NCBI GenBank assembly: GCA_018065695.1
Contig: JAGHST010000007.1
Span: forward strand, 1 to 55,958
Length of the DNA stretch: 55,958 bases
Direction of reading: 5' to 3'
Source: Candidatus Cacconaster caballi
GTDB taxonomy: Bacteria; Bacteroidota; Bacteroidia; Bacteroidales; UBA932
In this document: piece by piece, positions 1-7,393 of the stretch
How positions within the stretch are numbered: the stretch's first letter is position 1
How the letters are laid out: every line of letters begins with the position of its first letter
Notes under the pieces: generated by a model
What the model was told of the DNA's origin: nothing
Databases searched by the model: none
Seen by the model: the letters and a program-made list of their open reading frames with translations, nothing else
Translations under genes and position numbers: made by a program

Positions 1-21
1 GGGGCTTGCCTGCGGCCGGAG

Positions 22-63
22 TGGAATCTTCTCCCGCCTTGCGGCAAGCGGAGAGACTTCCTT
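22..63. repeat. Imperfect inverted repeat
   Basis: A GC-rich imperfect hairpin whose arms run from GGAATCTTCTCC to GGAGAGACTTCC around a CGC-CTT-GCG core. It lies about 170 bases beyond the stop of the leftward MFS gene. A similar but weaker hairpin core follows the M28 peptidase gene near 26585. It could be a distal terminator or a degenerate repeat. The rest of bases 1-234 holds no gene I can support: a short rightward frame is open from the window edge to about 132, but it matches nothing I recognise. Confidence 0.3.
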
Positions 64-234
64 CACGGTGGAAACAGTATCTTTCCTCCCGGATTAGCAA
101 AAAGTCATCCGTCTGTACGGATAAATGGTACATAGGTAGTTGCTAGCCATAGCCCCTCCTGTGATTTCATATAAAAATCCGGCACCAGGTCAGGTGAGAT
201 GTCCAGATGGCTATAAATTCCTGTTTGCAGTGTT

Positions 235-1443
235 CTATCGCAGTTTACAGGTTTCGAAATGGTTTCTGACGCGGAGGAAATAGTATGCGGTACCTGCCGC
301 TTTCACGGCAGCGGCTGCCCAGAAAGCCCAATGATATCCAAGATGTTCGGCCAGAAGGCCACCGAACAGCACACCCAGACCGACTCCGGCATCCCAGGCC
401 GTAAGGATTGAAGAATTTGCCGTACCTCTCTTGCTGTGAGGCGCGAGATTGATGAACATATTCTGGAAAGCCGGGTACATGTGCCCGTTGCCCATTCCGA
501 TGACGAAGGCCGATGCATAGTAGCCGAAACGGTTGTGCATCAAAGCAAAGAGAGCATATCCGAAAACAGATATCACAAGGCCCAGACCGGCGTTGCGGCT
601 TACGCGGTTGCTCCGCAGGGCGTGAGCCCCGGTGAGGCGCGAGAGTATAAGGCCGACGGCCAGAAGGGAGAAGAACAGCCCGGTTCCGCCTGTAATCCCG
701 AGTTCTTCCTTCCCATATATGGCCACATAGGTTGATACTACACCGTATGAGAATGAATAACAGGTCATAGCCGCAGCTTCTCTCCATCCTTCAACCAGAA
801 AGAACCGGTCCATCGAAATTATCTTTTTATCCGGGATGAAGTCCCTCTGCGGAAATTTGATTGTGGCATCAAGCACCAGCCCGGCCAGGGAGAACAGCAG
901 TGACAACCAGAAGAGCGCCTGAAAGTTGCCGGAAAACGCTTGCAGCATATATATCGCCACCACTGGGCCGATGGCGGTCGCAAGGTTGTTGCTGAGCCCG
1001 TAATAGCCTATGCCTTCAGTCCTGCGTTCGCTTGGAAGCACGTCGATGGCCACTGTACTGGCTGCTACCGTGGTGGCTCCGAACGGCGCGCCGTGAAGTG
1101 TGCGGAATATCGTGAACATAGTCAGCGAACCGGCGACGAGATATCCTCCGAACAGTGCGAAGAAGATAAAGTTGCAGACTATCAGAACTGCCCTTCTTGG
1201 GAAACTGTCCACGACATAGCCGCTGAAAGGCCTGATTACAAGAGCCATAACCGTATATCCGGCCAGACACAGACCGATTGTCTGCTTGTTGGCTCCGAAT
1301 GTCTCGGACAGATAAAGAGGCAGAAGCGGAACAATGAGAGTGAAGGAGAAATGAATCAGGAAATTGCCGAGCCATACCTTCAGGTAGTTCGCGTTCCACA
1401 GTTTCGGCCTTGACGGCCCAGATATGTTGCAATCCTTTTTCAT
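235..1443 (-). CDS. MFS transporter
   Basis: A polytopic membrane protein of the major facilitator superfamily, about 402 residues with roughly 12 hydrophobic segments. The first helix runs into an F-T-L-I-V-P-L-L-P-L-Y-L stretch, and the loop after helix 2 carries the MFS-type motif G-Y-V-V-D-S-F-P-R-R. The overall pattern resembles small drug or metabolite exporters of the DHA1/AraJ type; the substrate cannot be read from the sequence. I place the start at the ATG of MKKDCNIS; the frame stays open 22 codons further upstream but that stretch is not protein-like and covers the promoter. A TATCTTTG box lies only three bases before this ATG, so the message may be leaderless. It is transcribed divergently from the carbonic anhydrase gene. 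Confidence 0.85.
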   Translation of the reverse strand: MKKDCNISGPSRPKLWNANYLKVWLGNFLIHFSFTLIVPLLPLYLSETFGANKQTIGLCLAGYTVMALVIRPFSGYVVDSFPRRAVLIVCNFIFFALFGGYLVAGSLTMFTIFRTLHGAPFGATTVAASTVAIDVLPSERRTEGIGYYGLSNNLATAIGPVVAIYMLQAFSGNFQALFWLSLLFSLAGLVLDATIKFPQRDFIPDKKIISMDRFFLVEGWREAAAMTCYSFSYGVVSTYVAIYGKEELGITGGTGLFFSLLAVGLILSRLTGAHALRSNRVSRNAGLGLVISVFGYALFALMHNRFGYYASAFVIGMGNGHMYPAFQNMFINLAPHSKRGTANSSILTAWDAGVGLGVLFGGLLAEHLGYHWAFWAAAAVKAAGTAYYFLRVRNHFETCKLR

Positions 1444-1446
1444 TGT

Positions 1447-1454
1447 CAAAGATA
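1447..1454 (-). promoter_or_regulatory. -7 box (TATCTTTG) for MFS gene
   Basis: On the minus strand TATCTTTG fits the Bacteroidota TAnnTTTG -7 consensus. It ends three bases before the ATG at 1443. No convincing -33 TTTG is visible. Confidence 0.5.
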
Positions 1455-1478
1455 AAGCGCAAGTTACGGAATTTTCAT

Positions 1479-1486
1479 TATATTTG
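1479..1486 (+). promoter_or_regulatory. -7 box (TATATTTG) for carbonic anhydrase
   Basis: TATATTTG fits the Bacteroidota -7 consensus and ends 28 bases before the ATG at 1515. It sits in the 71-base gap between two divergent genes. Confidence 0.6.
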
Positions 1487-1514
1487 CTTATTATAACAAT
1501 TAAAGTCAACCGCT

Positions 1515-2060
1515 ATGGGACAAATTGAACAGATGCTTGAATATAACAGGCAATTCGTCAGCAACAAGGACTATCTGCTTCACCAGACAAGCAAATACCC
1601 GGACAAGAAGATTGCAATCGTAACTTGTATGGATACGCGTCTCCTGACGCTTCTCCCGGCTTCGCTCGGAATCAAGAACGGCGATGTAAAGATGATAAAG
1701 GTGGCCGGAGGTGTCATCACCAACCCTTTTGACAGCGCCATGAGAAGCATATTGATTGCGGTTTATGAGCTCGGAGTGAATGAAGTGATGATTATCGGCC
1801 ATTCCGGTTGCGGAGTGCAGGGTATGAATTCACAGGCAATGCTGGATTTGATGCGACAGCGCGGCGTATGTGAAGAGAACATCAATCTTATGCGCCACTG
1901 CGGCATCAATCTGGAAAGATGGCTGAAAGGTTTCGATGACGTCAATACCGCGATACTCGAGACTGTAGATCTGGTCCGCAACCATCCTCTGATGCCTAAG
2001 GATGTCAACGTCGCCGGCTATGTCATGAATTCCCAGACAGGTGAACTTGAATCCATCTGA
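1515..2060 (+). CDS. Beta-class carbonic anhydrase
   Basis: Interconverts CO2 and bicarbonate in the cytoplasm. The 181-residue protein has the beta-class zinc site: Cys38 with the adjacent Asp40-Arg42 dyad in CMDTR, and His96 and Cys99 in GHSGCG. The core VAGGVITN and the helix that follows also match the family. The length is at the short end for beta-class enzymes and fits the compact bacterial subclass. It is monocistronic or reads into the sugar kinase operon, which has its own -7 box 10 bases after this stop. In a capnophilic anaerobe it would supply bicarbonate for carboxylations; that role is inference. Confidence 0.93.
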   Translation: MGQIEQMLEYNRQFVSNKDYLLHQTSKYPDKKIAIVTCMDTRLLTLLPASLGIKNGDVKMIKVAGGVITNPFDSAMRSILIAVYELGVNEVMIIGHSGCGVQGMNSQAMLDLMRQRGVCEENINLMRHCGINLERWLKGFDDVNTAILETVDLVRNHPLMPKDVNVAGYVMNSQTGELESI

Positions 2061-2069
2061 TGAAATCAC

Positions 2070-2077
2070 TATATTTG
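2070..2077 (+). promoter_or_regulatory. Promoter of ROK-MFS-SIS operon
   Basis: The -7 box TATATTTG is preceded by a TTG at 2047-2049, a 20-base spacer that fits the Bacteroidota -33/-7 geometry. The ATG follows 17 bases downstream. Confidence 0.65.
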
Positions 2078-2094
2078 CAGATTGAATTTATGTT

Positions 2095-3018
2095 ATGGCA
2101 GTAATCGGAATAGACCTTGGCGGAACAAAAGTCGCAGCCGCTGTATTTCACGCAGACGGCAAAATGCTCCTGAAAGACACGAGGCTGTTGAACGGCGCTT
2201 CCGGCACCGCAGTGGCAGACCTCATTGTGGACACCGTTAAATCCTTGATTGACAGGAAGCCGGATGTGCACATAGACGCAGTTGGCGTCTGTGTACCCGG
2301 AATTGCATACTCACAGAAAGATACCGTCTGGTGTCCGAACATCCCCGGATGGGATGATTTTCCCCTTAAAGAGTACATTCTCAGCCGGCTTGGACTGGAG
2401 AACCTGAAGGTCTGCGTCGAGAGCGACCGCACCTGTTACATTCTGGGCGAGGCTTGGAAGGGTGCGGCGAAAGGATGCAAGGATGCCATATATCTTGCGG
2501 TCGGCACAGGCATCGGAGCAGGCATCCTGCTTGACGGCCGCATCATCCACGGTGCAAGCGACATCACCGGCGCCACCGGCTGGATGGCGCTGGAACATCC
2601 TTACCGGGAAGAATTCGTCCCCGTCGGATGTTGGGAGTACTACGCTTCAGGCAACGGCATCGGTACAAACGCCAGGAAACTGTACAATGACGAGAGCAAG
2701 AGCAGTTACGACGTTTTCGCCCTCTACGGCACGGATCCCATCGCCACGCAGATTCTCGACAAGGCGATACAGATGTGGGGTATGGGGGCCGCCAATCTCG
2801 TCAGCCTTTTCAATCCCGAGAAGATTATCTTCGGCGGCGGCGTATTCGGCCCTGCCGTCAAGTTCATTCCACGAATATATGAAGAGGCCTGCAGATGGGG
2901 CCAGCCCATTTCAATGAAACAGGTCGAGTTCTGTGCGTCGCAGATAGACGGCGAAGCGGCATTGCTCGGTGCTACAGCTCTGGCCATCAGATCGATAAAT
3001 CCTAGTGACTATGAATAA
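2095..3018 (+). CDS. ROK-family sugar kinase (zinc-site-less)
   Basis: Probably phosphorylates a hexose or amino sugar with ATP in the cytoplasm. The 307-residue protein starts with the ATP-binding loop GIDLGGTK (residues 5-12) and has the second phosphate motif GTGIGAG (137-143) and a C-terminal FGGGVFG adenosine motif. The catalytic base is likely Asp111 in ESD, where classical glucokinases have NDAN. The usual zinc site is missing: the E-x-G-H segment reads A-T-G-W (160-163) and the C-x-C-G-x2-G-C knuckle is reduced to PVGCWE. The start is the ATG after the promoter. The MFS gene overlaps its end by 8 bases, so the two are translationally coupled. Substrate specificity beyond the ROK family is not determinable. 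Confidence 0.85.
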   Translation: MAVIGIDLGGTKVAAAVFHADGKMLLKDTRLLNGASGTAVADLIVDTVKSLIDRKPDVHIDAVGVCVPGIAYSQKDTVWCPNIPGWDDFPLKEYILSRLGLENLKVCVESDRTCYILGEAWKGAAKGCKDAIYLAVGTGIGAGILLDGRIIHGASDITGATGWMALEHPYREEFVPVGCWEYYASGNGIGTNARKLYNDESKSSYDVFALYGTDPIATQILDKAIQMWGMGAANLVSLFNPEKIIFGGGVFGPAVKFIPRIYEEACRWGQPISMKQVEFCASQIDGEAALLGATALAIRSINPSDYE

Positions 3019-4156
3019 ACAATACAACACCGCATCAGTATTCGTGGCCGCCTGCGCAGGTATGGGATTCTTCGGAGTCACTATGCTGTCGCTCGGCCCG
3101 CTTCTCGGCCGAATAGGAGCACTGGGCGTAGATGCCAATGCGCTCCCATCGACTCTGACCGTCGGCATCATAATCGGAACCCTGCTTTTCGGCCCGATTG
3201 TGGACAAGTTCGGCTACAAGGGACTCACAATTCTCAGTTCGGTACTTGCCCTTGCCGGAATCCTCGGTCTCAACTTTTTCGCCACCAATGCTCTGCTTCA
3301 GGGGTCCATATGCAGTCTCGGCATAGGCGGTGGAGTGCTCAACGGCCTTACCAACGCGCTTGTATCCGATATTTACGATGATGACAAACGCGGTACGCGT
3401 CTCAGTATTCTGGGCGCTTTCTACTGCATCGGAGCTCTGCTCTGGACTCTTCTGAACTTTTTCATAGCAGACTATCACATTCCATTGTACGCTATGAGTG
3501 CATTGATGGCCTGCTTTATCATCTACTTTTTCTGCATCAGTTTTCCAAAGGCCAAACCGGCTTCTGAAGTCGGTCTGAAAAAATCTCTCGGCCTGCTTAA
3601 ATATCCGGCTCTGCTGATGTTCGGCATCGTGCTCTTTTTCCAAAGCGGTCTCGAGGGCTCCAGCGGAGATTTCACCGTTTCCTTTCTGGAGAAGACCGGA
3701 CGTATGGACACCACTGCTGCAACTCTTGCAATGACATGGTTTACAATAGGAATGCTTGCAGGACGTCTGATCCTCGGTACCATTATGAAAGTTCTTCGTG
3801 ACATCGGAACGTTCTATACATACCTTGGCATAGCTCTTTGCGGAGTTGCGGTGCTTGCATTCTGTCCGAGCACTGTGGGAGCCTACACGGCAATGACTCT
3901 TCTTGGGTTCGGAGTGGGTGCTACCTTCCCGGTGGTTCTGGGCTATGTGGGTGGAACATTCCGCAATCAGTCAGGCACGGCCATATCCATTGCCGTGTTC
4001 ATTGCTCTTTTGGGCCAGTTCACTCTCAAGAAGATTACAGGAGTGGCATTCAATGCCGAAGCTTATATGACACTTCCCATCGTACTCGCATCTGCGATAG
4101 TGATAATGATGTGCCTTATACCGCTTGCGATATCAGTTGGAAAGAAAACCAAATGA
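3011..4156 (+). CDS. MFS sugar permease-like transporter
   Basis: An integral inner-membrane transporter of about 381 residues with 12 predicted helices. The motif G-P-I-V-D-K-F-G-Y-K-G after helix 2 is the MFS loop 2-3 signature. The overall look is that of sugar-phosphate or fucose-type porters. I prefer the ATG of MNKQYN over the GTG two codons upstream; either start overlaps the ROK kinase stop. Its position between a ROK kinase and a SIS protein suggests that it imports the sugar the kinase phosphorylates, which is inference from context. A 33-base AT-rich gap separates it from the SIS gene. Confidence 0.85.
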   Translation: MNKQYNTASVFVAACAGMGFFGVTMLSLGPLLGRIGALGVDANALPSTLTVGIIIGTLLFGPIVDKFGYKGLTILSSVLALAGILGLNFFATNALLQGSICSLGIGGGVLNGLTNALVSDIYDDDKRGTRLSILGAFYCIGALLWTLLNFFIADYHIPLYAMSALMACFIIYFFCISFPKAKPASEVGLKKSLGLLKYPALLMFGIVLFFQSGLEGSSGDFTVSFLEKTGRMDTTAATLAMTWFTIGMLAGRLILGTIMKVLRDIGTFYTYLGIALCGVAVLAFCPSTVGAYTAMTLLGFGVGATFPVVLGYVGGTFRNQSGTAISIAVFIALLGQFTLKKITGVAFNAEAYMTLPIVLASAIVIMMCLIPLAISVGKKTK

Positions 4157-4189
4157 CAAATAAAACAGTTTATTTTTATCTAAAAAATT

Positions 4190-4975
4190 ATGAAGTACGC
4201 AAAAAAATGGAAAGAAAATGCCTTTGAGGTAATGAACAAAATCGAGGCAACACAGGAGGAACAGATCAAGGCTGTCGCAAAACTCTTTGCTGACACTATC
4301 CAGTCAGGACACCTTGTACACACATTCGGCTGCGGTCACGCAAATCTTCCTATCGAGGAGATGTATCCCCGCATCGGAGGTTTCGTAGGATTTCACCCTA
4401 TCTGTGAACTTCCTCTTACCTTCTTCACCCATATCCGCGGAGAGATGGGTATCGACCAGTTCCTCTTCCTCGAACGCTGTCAGGACTATGCAGATGCAAT
4501 CATGAAGAGTTGGAATTTCGACAAGGATGACGTTATGTGGATTTTCTCACATACCGGAATCAACGCCGTCAACATACAGATAGCAATGAAGGCTAAAGAA
4601 ATCGGTATGAAGGTGGTCGTCTTCGGCTCTGCAAAGAATACCGGCGACAAGAAGTCGGCTCACACCAGCGGCAAGAACCTCTTCCAGGTCGCAGACTATG
4701 TGGTTGACAACTGCTGCCCTCTTCAGGACGCATCTGTTGAAATCAGACAGCTTGCAGACGAGAAGAACAACATCAAGAACTTCATCGGCCCTCTCTCTAC
4801 AATAGGTTTCATTACCGATGTCTGGATGACTATGGGCGCTACTGCTGAAATTCTCGAGGATCGCGGAGTCAAACTCTACATCCACCCGAGCCACAATCAG
4901 CCTGGCGATACTACCGCTCGCGAAAGACTCGCAGAATGTGTAGAAAAGTATCGCGAAGTTACTCAGCGCTGCTAA
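4190..4975 (+). CDS. SIS-domain sugar isomerase-like protein (UPF0309 type)
   Basis: A 261-residue cytoplasmic protein with a single SIS (phosphosugar-binding) fold. FGCGHANLP near residue 45 is the substrate loop, SHTGINAVNIQIA near 120 corresponds to the S-x-S-G-x-x-x phosphate site, and VVFGSAKN follows as the second strand. It resembles the UPF0309/GmhA-like group rather than GlmS. With the ROK kinase and permease it forms a three-gene unit for uptake, phosphorylation and isomerisation or deacylation of an amino sugar or related compound; the exact reaction is unknown. The last 4 bases overlap the end of the convergent C_GCAxxG_C_C gene. Confidence 0.82.
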   Translation: MKYAKKWKENAFEVMNKIEATQEEQIKAVAKLFADTIQSGHLVHTFGCGHANLPIEEMYPRIGGFVGFHPICELPLTFFTHIRGEMGIDQFLFLERCQDYADAIMKSWNFDKDDVMWIFSHTGINAVNIQIAMKAKEIGMKVVVFGSAKNTGDKKSAHTSGKNLFQVADYVVDNCCPLQDASVEIRQLADEKNNIKNFIGPLSTIGFITDVWMTMGATAEILEDRGVKLYIHPSHNQPGDTTARERLAECVEKYREVTQRC

Positions 4976-5436
4976 ATTTTCTGAAGCCTTTCGGCAAGAA
5001 TCCTTGCCGCGGCAGCTACACGATCCCCGCACGACCTGCTTTTGTAGTATTCAGGCGTGCGGGGATTTGGCGTAGGCCCCTCTTTGGTGCCCGGCGCAAG
5101 CCCCAGCAACTCGCGGCAGACGATGCTGCCTTCCTTTTTGCGGAACTCTTCTGCAAGTTCTTGAACCAAAGCGTAATTGTCTCGTCTTGCTTCCATATTG
5201 GAAGGTTCGTGGGCAGGAGAGACGAATCCTGCAATCAAAGTCATTCCGCTTACGCAACCGCACACCTCGCGGAGCCTTCCGAATCCTCCGCCGAAGCCCG
5301 AGGCCGCTGCTGCAAGGGCTTTTTCGTCTATGCCTGCCAAGCCGCTGAATGCCAACGCAACTGATTGGCAACAATTGAATCCTGAATGGAAATATTCTTT
5401 TGCGCGGCGTTCGCGCTCATCAATGTCTATTGTCAT
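4972..5436 (-). CDS. C_GCAxxG_C_C family protein
   Basis: A 154-residue cytoplasmic protein of the C_GCAxxG_C_C family, thought to bind a redox cofactor or metal. The signature cysteines are visible: FNCCQSV near residue 22, CGCVSG near 60, VCREL near 107 and SCGDRV near 135, with a glycine-rich SGFGGGFG helix start between the first two. The second motif reads G-C-V-S-G where G-C-A-x-x-G is typical, a small change. No signal peptide. Its ATG overlaps the stop of the upstream secreted S9 peptidase (ATGA), so translation is probably coupled although the two act in different compartments. The biochemical function of the family is not established. Confidence 0.85.
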   Translation of the reverse strand: MTIDIDERERRAKEYFHSGFNCCQSVALAFSGLAGIDEKALAAAASGFGGGFGRLREVCGCVSGMTLIAGFVSPAHEPSNMEARRDNYALVQELAEEFRKKEGSIVCRELLGLAPGTKEGPTPNPRTPEYYKSRSCGDRVAAAARILAERLQKI

Positions 5437-7334
5437 TTCAGATAGTCTTCAAAATAGGCGGTAACTTTCTCCATCAGATGGACTCTCTCTTTGCCCCGGA
5501 CATTGTGCGGGTGAACCGGGTACGGGAAGTAGTCCAGTTGCACTCCGTTGAAGATGCACTCGTTGGTGAAGTTGAGGCTGTGCTGCCACACAACTGTGCT
5601 GTCCATAGCTCCCTGGCAGATGAGAAGTTTGCCTCTGACGTCCTTGGCGCGTGGAATCAGACTTGTTTTTGCAAAACCTTCCGGATTGGTTTTTTCTGTC
5701 TCCATATAGCGTTCGCCGTACATCACTTCATACCATTTCCAGTCTATTACCGGCCCTCCGGCAACAGCTACCTTGAACACTTCAGGGTAGTTGACAAGGA
5801 GCGAAATGGTCATAAATCCACCGTAGCTCCATCCGTGAACTCCTATGCGGGAGTCATCCACCCAAGGCTGCTCCATCAGAAAGCGGATGCCTACCATCTG
5901 GTCGGCCATTTCAACCTGACCGCACTGCTTGTGAATGGCCTTTTCATATTCTGCTCCGTGATACATCGTGCCACGGTTGTCCATAGTGAACACGATGTAG
6001 CCTTTCTGAGCCATCAGAATGTCCCAGCGACTCAGTCCGGCCAGATAATTGTCGGATATCATCTGCGAGTGCGGACCTCCATAGACGTACAGCACTACGG
6101 GATATTTCTTTTCAGGATTGAAGTCTGCGGGTTTGACCAGACTGAAGTGGTTGTCATATTTCCCGTCTGCGCTTTTGAGAGTTCCTCTTTCGATGATACA
6201 GTTCTTGATCTTGCAGGAGAGATCCTCCCGCTCCACGTGAACCAGTTCTTTTACCTTGCGGCCTTTCATGTCCTTGATGGAGAGAGTCAGAGGCACTTCG
6301 TACGATTTGATTTCATCGGAATAATACTTGCCGTCCGGGCTCAGGCTGCAGGTGTGCCATCCCTTTTCCATAGTCACCCTCTCCATCTTCCCGTTGCGGA
6401 GAGATACTCTGAAAAGCTGTCTTTCAATAGGGGAGACCTCCCACGAGTAGTAGTAGATCCAGTTGCCGCTTTGGAATACATATTCGACATCGGCATCGAC
6501 AGGAGTAAGACGTTTGGTTTCTCCGCTCTCGAGCGAATGGAGATATAGATTGCGATAGCCGTCGCGGCAGTTGGTCGTATAGATGAACCGTGAAGGGTCT
6601 TTTTCAAGGAAGTAAAGCGGATACTGCGGCTCTGCATACCTGCTGTCGGAGTCTGTAAGCACCGTCTTTACGAATGCTCCGGTGGAGGCGTCGTAGCAGT
6701 TCAGATGTACGTGCTTCTGCGCCCTGTCCAGAACCTGAATATAGATGTGCTCTCCGGCCGGATCCCAGGTTACGTTGGTGAGGTATCTCTCCCGGTCGAA
6801 GTCTGTTACGTCCAGCCATACGGTTTTGCCGGAGGTGAAGTCATATACGCCGAGCGAAACGATTTCGGACGGCATTCCGTTCATAGGATACTTGATGTTG
6901 AGCAGTTCTCCCGTGCGCGTCGTGATATCGAGCAGAGGGAATGTCGAAACCCTGCTTTCGTCCTTGCGGTAGAAGGCCACTTTGCTGCTGTCCGCAGACA
7001 GGAAGTATCCTCCGTCTATGCCGAACTCATTGCGGCTGACCGGAGAGCCGCATACTATGTTCGTGTCCGAGTATGAGGTGATGGCTTTCTCCACTCCATC
7101 CGCTCCTTTATAGTAGAGGTTGTTTCTTCTGGCATAAACCGTAGGAGCCCCCGGCGTGGCTTTTGCCTTGCCGGGAACGGCTATGCTGCCGTCAGATGTC
7201 CAATGAAAGCTGGTGGAGGGAAGAGCGATGCCGGTGCCGAGCACGGCCTCTTCCATTGTGAGGATGTCGCTTTGCGCTGAAACGGATCCTGTCAGGGCTG
7301 CTATAAATGCAATGCAGAGAAATAATTTTTTCAT
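5433..7334 (-). CDS. Secreted S9 prolyl oligopeptidase / DPP-IV-like peptidase
   Basis: An exported serine peptidase, 633 residues. A signal peptide of about 20 residues ends at VSAQS. Residues 30-390 form the DPP-IV-like beta-propeller and 400-633 the alpha/beta-hydrolase domain. The triad can be placed at Ser503 in GWSYGG, Asp578 in GAMDST and His610 in HPHNV. GGPHSQM near 425 is the oxyanion-loop region. Typical family members are about 700-750 residues, so the propeller is somewhat reduced. It should remove N-terminal dipeptides from peptides in the periplasm or at the surface. The start is followed by a clear signal peptide and preceded by a -7 box at 18 bases. Confidence 0.92.
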   Translation of the reverse strand: MKKLFLCIAFIAALTGSVSAQSDILTMEEAVLGTGIALPSTSFHWTSDGSIAVPGKAKATPGAPTVYARRNNLYYKGADGVEKAITSYSDTNIVCGSPVSRNEFGIDGGYFLSADSSKVAFYRKDESRVSTFPLLDITTRTGELLNIKYPMNGMPSEIVSLGVYDFTSGKTVWLDVTDFDRERYLTNVTWDPAGEHIYIQVLDRAQKHVHLNCYDASTGAFVKTVLTDSDSRYAEPQYPLYFLEKDPSRFIYTTNCRDGYRNLYLHSLESGETKRLTPVDADVEYVFQSGNWIYYYSWEVSPIERQLFRVSLRNGKMERVTMEKGWHTCSLSPDGKYYSDEIKSYEVPLTLSIKDMKGRKVKELVHVEREDLSCKIKNCIIERGTLKSADGKYDNHFSLVKPADFNPEKKYPVVLYVYGGPHSQMISDNYLAGLSRWDILMAQKGYIVFTMDNRGTMYHGAEYEKAIHKQCGQVEMADQMVGIRFLMEQPWVDDSRIGVHGWSYGGFMTISLLVNYPEVFKVAVAGGPVIDWKWYEVMYGERYMETEKTNPEGFAKTSLIPRAKDVRGKLLICQGAMDSTVVWQHSLNFTNECIFNGVQLDYFPYPVHPHNVRGKERVHLMEKVTAYFEDYLK

Positions 7335-7352
7335 AGCGGGTCAAATTGTTTC

Positions 7353-7360
7353 CAAAGTTA
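7353..7360 (-). promoter_or_regulatory. -7 box (TAACTTTG) for S9 peptidase
   Basis: On the minus strand TAACTTTG lies 18 bases before the S9 peptidase ATG. The opposite-strand box for the divergent gene begins two bases away, so the two promoters are back to back and could interfere. Confidence 0.55.
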
Positions 7361-7361
7361 C

Positions 7362-7369
7362 TAAATTTG
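7362..7369 (+). promoter_or_regulatory. -7 box (TAAATTTG) for SGNH-EEP gene
   Basis: TAAATTTG fits the -7 consensus and lies 24 bases before the ATG at 7394. Confidence 0.5.
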
Positions 7370-7393
7370 TGAAGATATAGTAATTCCAATCCA

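Noticed and set aside
5400-6548. A 382-codon open frame on the plus strand opposite the S9 peptidase
   Set aside because: It is the antisense shadow of a clear peptidase gene and has no recognisable domain or promoter.
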